A stretch of DNA of 7,396 nucleotides from Candidatus Aegiribacteria sp. (GTDB lineage: Bacteria; Fermentibacterota; Fermentibacteria; Fermentibacterales; JCC-6): assembly GCA_030640155.1 (NCBI GenBank), contig DAOWJX010000270.1, forward strand, positions 1 to 7,396, read 5' to 3'. The position numbers and the translations under genes are program-made. Under the pieces are notes generated by a model, which saw only the letters and a program-made list of their open reading frames with translations, ran no database searches and was not told the DNA's origin. This document shows positions 4,535 to 7,396 of this stretch, in pieces (position 1 is the stretch's first letter; each line of letters begins with the position of its first letter).

Positions 4535-7396
4535 TCAAGAACACCAGACCTTCCCGCATCATGCCTGTGCTGAGGCCAGGGAGCGTACCCTGTGGTACAT
4601 GTTCCCAACTCCCAGCAATGAAGAAGACCGTCGTCTGTGCCAAACACAATCTCTATTTTACCATCACGGTCAATATCAGCAATGGAGAATCCACTGCTTA
4701 CCTCAACTCCTTCAGGAAGTGTGAAGGGGAAATCCTGGCTAATCAGAGGATTGCCCTCAAAATCCAGTCCAACAATCAACCCATTTTCACCCCTGAGTGT
4801 AGAAGAGAGTACATCAGCAATTCCGTCGTTATCAAGATCTCCAAGCGCAGGCGGGCTTATGCCGGAAGTTGAGTATTCGTATGAACTTTCAAAATTAACT
4901 GGCCAATTAGCAGAGAATCGATTTCCTTCATCATCCCACGCCAGATACTGATTCTCAGCAGGAATTATGAAAGCATCAAGACCCGGAACAAATTCGTCCC
5001 AATCCGCGAACAGCCCGAATATGACGCCGCTAGAAGCAACCAGGTCCTTCTCACAGAGGATTGAATCAACACTAAACGGGTCCAGCAGTTGTGCGGGAAC
5101 AGAATCCTCCTTTGCTGATTGAGGATCATAACCACCAAGCGGGAAACCAACCTCAGCAGAACCCCCGAGTATCCCGGCACAGGGGACTGAAATAAAATAC
5201 GTCTCATACCATATTCGGTTAGAGAGTATTGAATCAGCATTCCAGTCGTAAATAATGAGTGAATGAAATGATGAATCAGCTCCGCCGGGAGAAGATCCGG
5301 CGGCATAAGAGCAACAGTAAACGCTCTCACTGTATCCATCACTGTTTAGATCACTGCACAATAATGCTCTGTCGAAAGGAGTATTTGGAAAGCTTAAGGT
5401 TTTTGATTTGATCTCTATAAATACATTCCGAACCGGATCCCAGGAGTAGAGAAGAAGTGTCTCATTATCAGGAACAACCAGTTCGAGACCGGAAAGCGTA
5501 TCCATATCAGCTACCGCAATGTTTTTTGACCCATTCCCTAGAAGTCCTATTAAATCTCCTGTATTGCTGAATACATTAACACCTCCAGAACCACCGGCGA
5601 CTATCTCTACATTCCCATCTCCGTCCAGATCAGCGGCAAGAGTACTGATACCACCACTGAGGAGTATCCTGCTCTGCCAGAGAAGCTCGCCATCCATATC
5701 GTATGCTTCCATCAGTGTGCCTGATCTAGTTACCACCTCAAGCTCAATATCCTCATCAAGATTCACAAGCAATGGAGGATCGTTTATTGTGCCGACAGGA
5801 GTAACAGGCCATTCATCTTCGAAAGGATAGATATCATAGAGGCTTTTAGTGATGGTTCCGGTATTGTTACCTCTCCAGCAGTCATCGCACTGTTCAGCTT
5901 GATCGACGACTGCCTCTACGATTATCTCACCGGGAGGAGTGAACCAGGATGCGCTCCATACCAGATCATAGGTCTGATACTCTCCAGGCTGCAATCCGTC
6001 ACAGGCCAGATCAAATACACTGAATCCAGAACCGGTGACGGAAACCCTTATGGAAAACGGACCGGACGAAACAGCACCCGCATTTCGCACTGTAACTGAG
6101 ATATCATCCTTTAAACCTGTTTCTGTTTCTCTTGGATAATCACCAACATGTATATCTCCGGGGTAGACCAGCAGATCGCACTTATCAGGATACCTCACTC
6201 TGTCTCCAATATCAAGAGCCGGATCTCCAAGAAGATTGAATTGTCCCCAGTTGTCTGTAACGATGTATCTGAATCTTGCTCCAGCTATGGATTCTCCCAG
6301 CCTGCTCTGACCGTAACAGTAGACTGATTCCAGAATTCCTTCGCCATAGATTTTATATATGCCTACACCCGAAGAATGTGATCCAGCGAATACACCGACA
6401 ACAGGACAATCCGTGTTTTTCAGAATAGCTTCGGCAAGACAGTCGGTTGTGAAGTCGTACTCGGGAGGTCTGGTAGGACCCATACATAAGTTGGGATAGC
6501 CATTACCTTCAGGATGCTGTGCCTGGGTATGGTTGAATGTTCCTGCTGTGCAGCAGAGCAAAAGGACAAATGGCGGATAGTGGTTCTGAGCTGGAGTAAG
6601 ATGATGTACTGTCAGACAGTTGAATACGCTGTCCGGTTCTCCGAAACCCGAATCCGGGTGAAAACGAGGATTCCATTCCAGACCGGCGCTGAGCATGTGG
6701 AAATCACCATGGTTGGTGTAAAATAACAGTCCTGCTCCGTTTGAGAACTTATTGATACAGGAATCAACCCATGCACTGCTACTGAGTATGCTCTCGTCCT
6801 GTATAGTCCAGTCTCGTCCGTCACCACAGTATGTGGTGCTGTAATCATAATCTAGCCAGTCGCAAAAGGCCTGAGTCCATTCCTTTGTGGGACCCCAGTT
6901 CCTGTAGTCAGGTGGATCAGTGTCTGTTCCGGTACCAGCAAGCCGTACAATCTTCCTGAGATTGTCGGACTCAGGCGATGTCAGAGGTTGCTCATACTCA
7001 ATGATGTTATCTATCATGGCCTGAAGGGTATCAGCTCCCTTTACGGACAGCCTGCCGGCCATCATGTCAGGGAAGGCCCGCACAACACTACGTGGCTGGT
7101 TGAAGTAAACATACCATTCATCGTTGCCATATCCATCAGTAGTTGGTTGAAGATGATCGTCGAATTGAAATGTCGGCAGGAACCAGCCCTCTCCACCGAA
7201 AGATGGATCTTCGTGATCTCCCACAAGCAGGAAGTATGAGGGCTTGATAAGGGAGTCAGCTCCCCAGGCCCACATGGCTTCCGTGAAATCACGAACAATA
7301 TCAGGGGTTAGCGCAGGCGATCCCGAACCGAACTCGGTCATTACCTCATCTGTTGTTACTATGGCAACATCAAAGCCGTTGAGGTCGACCCTGTGC
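4531..7396 (-). CDS. Gingipain-like C25 peptidase with CARDB-like domain and FG-GAP/VCBS propeller (5' end cut by window)
   Basis: This is a secreted cysteine peptidase of family C25. The frame stays open to the window edge (HRVDLNGFDVAIVTTDEV precedes the internal Met at 7341), so the signal peptide and any propeptide lie outside. Counting from that Met, the peptidase domain runs to about 380. It contains YFLLVGDHEDP (36-46), the candidate catalytic His211 in YTNHGDFH, Cys263-Cys264 in VLLLCCTAGTF (Cys264 the likely nucleophile), and FNLLGDPALDIGD (368-380), all family landmarks. Residues about 388-500 look like a CARDB adhesion-type domain (ISVTVRNAGAVSSGPFSIRV). Residues about 520-936 are FG-GAP/VCBS-type repeats with Ca-binding-like motifs: DLDGDG (571), DLNSDG (664), DLDNDG (835) and DIDRDG (889). 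The protein ends WPQHRHDAGRSGVLE, a common last-blade ending, without a sorting tail of its own. It is rich in cysteine, with 21 after residue 1. It overlaps the next gene by ATGA. Confidence 0.9.
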   Translation of the reverse strand, partial: HRVDLNGFDVAIVTTDEVMTEFGSGSPALTPDIVRDFTEAMWAWGADSLIKPSYFLLVGDHEDPSFGGEGWFLPTFQFDDHLQPTTDGYGNDEWYVYFNQPRSVVRAFPDMMAGRLSVKGADTLQAMIDNIIEYEQPLTSPESDNLRKIVRLAGTGTDTDPPDYRNWGPTKEWTQAFCDWLDYDYSTTYCGDGRDWTIQDESILSSSAWVDSCINKFSNGAGLLFYTNHGDFHMLSAGLEWNPRFHPDSGFGEPDSVFNCLTVHHLTPAQNHYPPFVLLLCCTAGTFNHTQAQHPEGNGYPNLCMGPTRPPEYDFTTDCLAEAILKNTDCPVVGVFAGSHSSGVGIYKIYGEGILESVYCYGQSRLGESIAGARFRYIVTDNWGQFNLLGDPALDIGDRVRYPDKCDLLVYPGDIHVGDYPRETETGLKDDISVTVRNAGAVSSGPFSIRVSVTGSGFSVFDLACDGLQPGEYQTYDLVWSASWFTPPGEIIVEAVVDQAEQCDDCWRGNNTGTITKSLYDIYPFEDEWPVTPVGTINDPPLLVNLDEDIELEVVTRSGTLMEAYDMDGELLWQSRILLSGGISTLAADLDGDGNVEIVAGGSGGVNVFSNTGDLIGLLGNGSKNIAVADMDTLSGLELVVPDNETLLLYSWDPVRNVFIEIKSKTLSFPNTPFDRALLCSDLNSDGYSESVYCCSYAAGSSPGGADSSFHSLIIYDWNADSILSNRIWYETYFISVPCAGILGGSAEVGFPLGGYDPQSAKEDSVPAQLLDPFSVDSILCEKDLVASSGVIFGLFADWDEFVPGLDAFIIPAENQYLAWDDEGNRFSANWPVNFESSYEYSTSGISPPALGDLDNDGIADVLSSTLRGENGLIVGLDFEGNPLISQDFPFTLPEGVEVSSGFSIADIDRDGKIEIVFGTDDGLLHCWELGTCTTGYAPWPQHRHDAGRSGVLE

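Noticed and set aside
4510..4872. Plus-strand open frame of 120 codons across the junction of the two minus-strand genes.
   Set aside because: It is antisense to the well-supported FG-GAP region and its composition is that of a shadow frame.
4965..5342. Second minus-strand frame of 125 codons inside the peptidase gene, considered as a frameshift remnant.
   Set aside because: The main frame continues uninterrupted through this part with propeller repeats on both sides, so the second frame is incidental.
3104..7396. The peptidase and the tailed propeller considered as one gene split by a frameshift.
   Set aside because: The first protein ends with a typical last-blade motif (WPQHRHDAGRSG) and the second begins with a hydrophobic leader, so two genes fit better.

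Overview
The window holds two convergent gene blocks that meet in a short gap at about 3028-3103. Base composition is moderate and almost everything is coding. A gingipain-type cysteine peptidase followed by FG-GAP repeats, and a neighbouring secreted protein with a type IX-secretion-like C-terminal tail, suggest a bacterium of the FCB group or a related candidate phylum (Fermentibacteria, Cloacimonetes, Latescibacteria or WOR-3-like lineages). This placement rests on protein style only and is tentative. I see no rRNA, tRNA, mobile element or CRISPR array.

Plus-strand block (1-3027): the last few codons of an upstream gene overlap by ATGA with a 656-residue exported alkaline-phosphatase-superfamily enzyme (24-1994). 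A 273-residue membrane protein follows directly, with zero spacing (1995-2816). After 13 bases comes a 65-residue ribbon-helix-helix-like protein (2830-3027). The visible end of the upstream gene (LSGNGNRQ) resembles the end of the phosphatase (FSGNGS), so the upstream gene may be a second copy of the same enzyme. The tight packing indicates one operon. A plausible reading is an envelope phosphodiesterase or phosphotransferase working with a dedicated membrane partner, plus a small regulator. The substrate cannot be told from the sequence.

Minus-strand block (7396 down to 3104): a large secreted protein, cut at its N-terminus by the window end, has a C25 (gingipain-like) peptidase domain with candidate His and Cys catalytic residues, a CARDB-like domain and an FG-GAP/VCBS-type propeller (4531-7396). 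Its stop overlaps by ATGA with a 476-residue secreted beta-propeller-like protein that ends in a FlgD/Por-secretion-like sorting tail (3104-4534). The peptidase itself ends right after its propeller with no such tail. The two are therefore co-translated surface or secreted proteins, only one of which visibly carries the sorting signal.

The best candidate for an undescribed system is the phosphatase / membrane protein / ribbon-helix-helix cassette. The second is the coupled peptidase plus tailed propeller pair.
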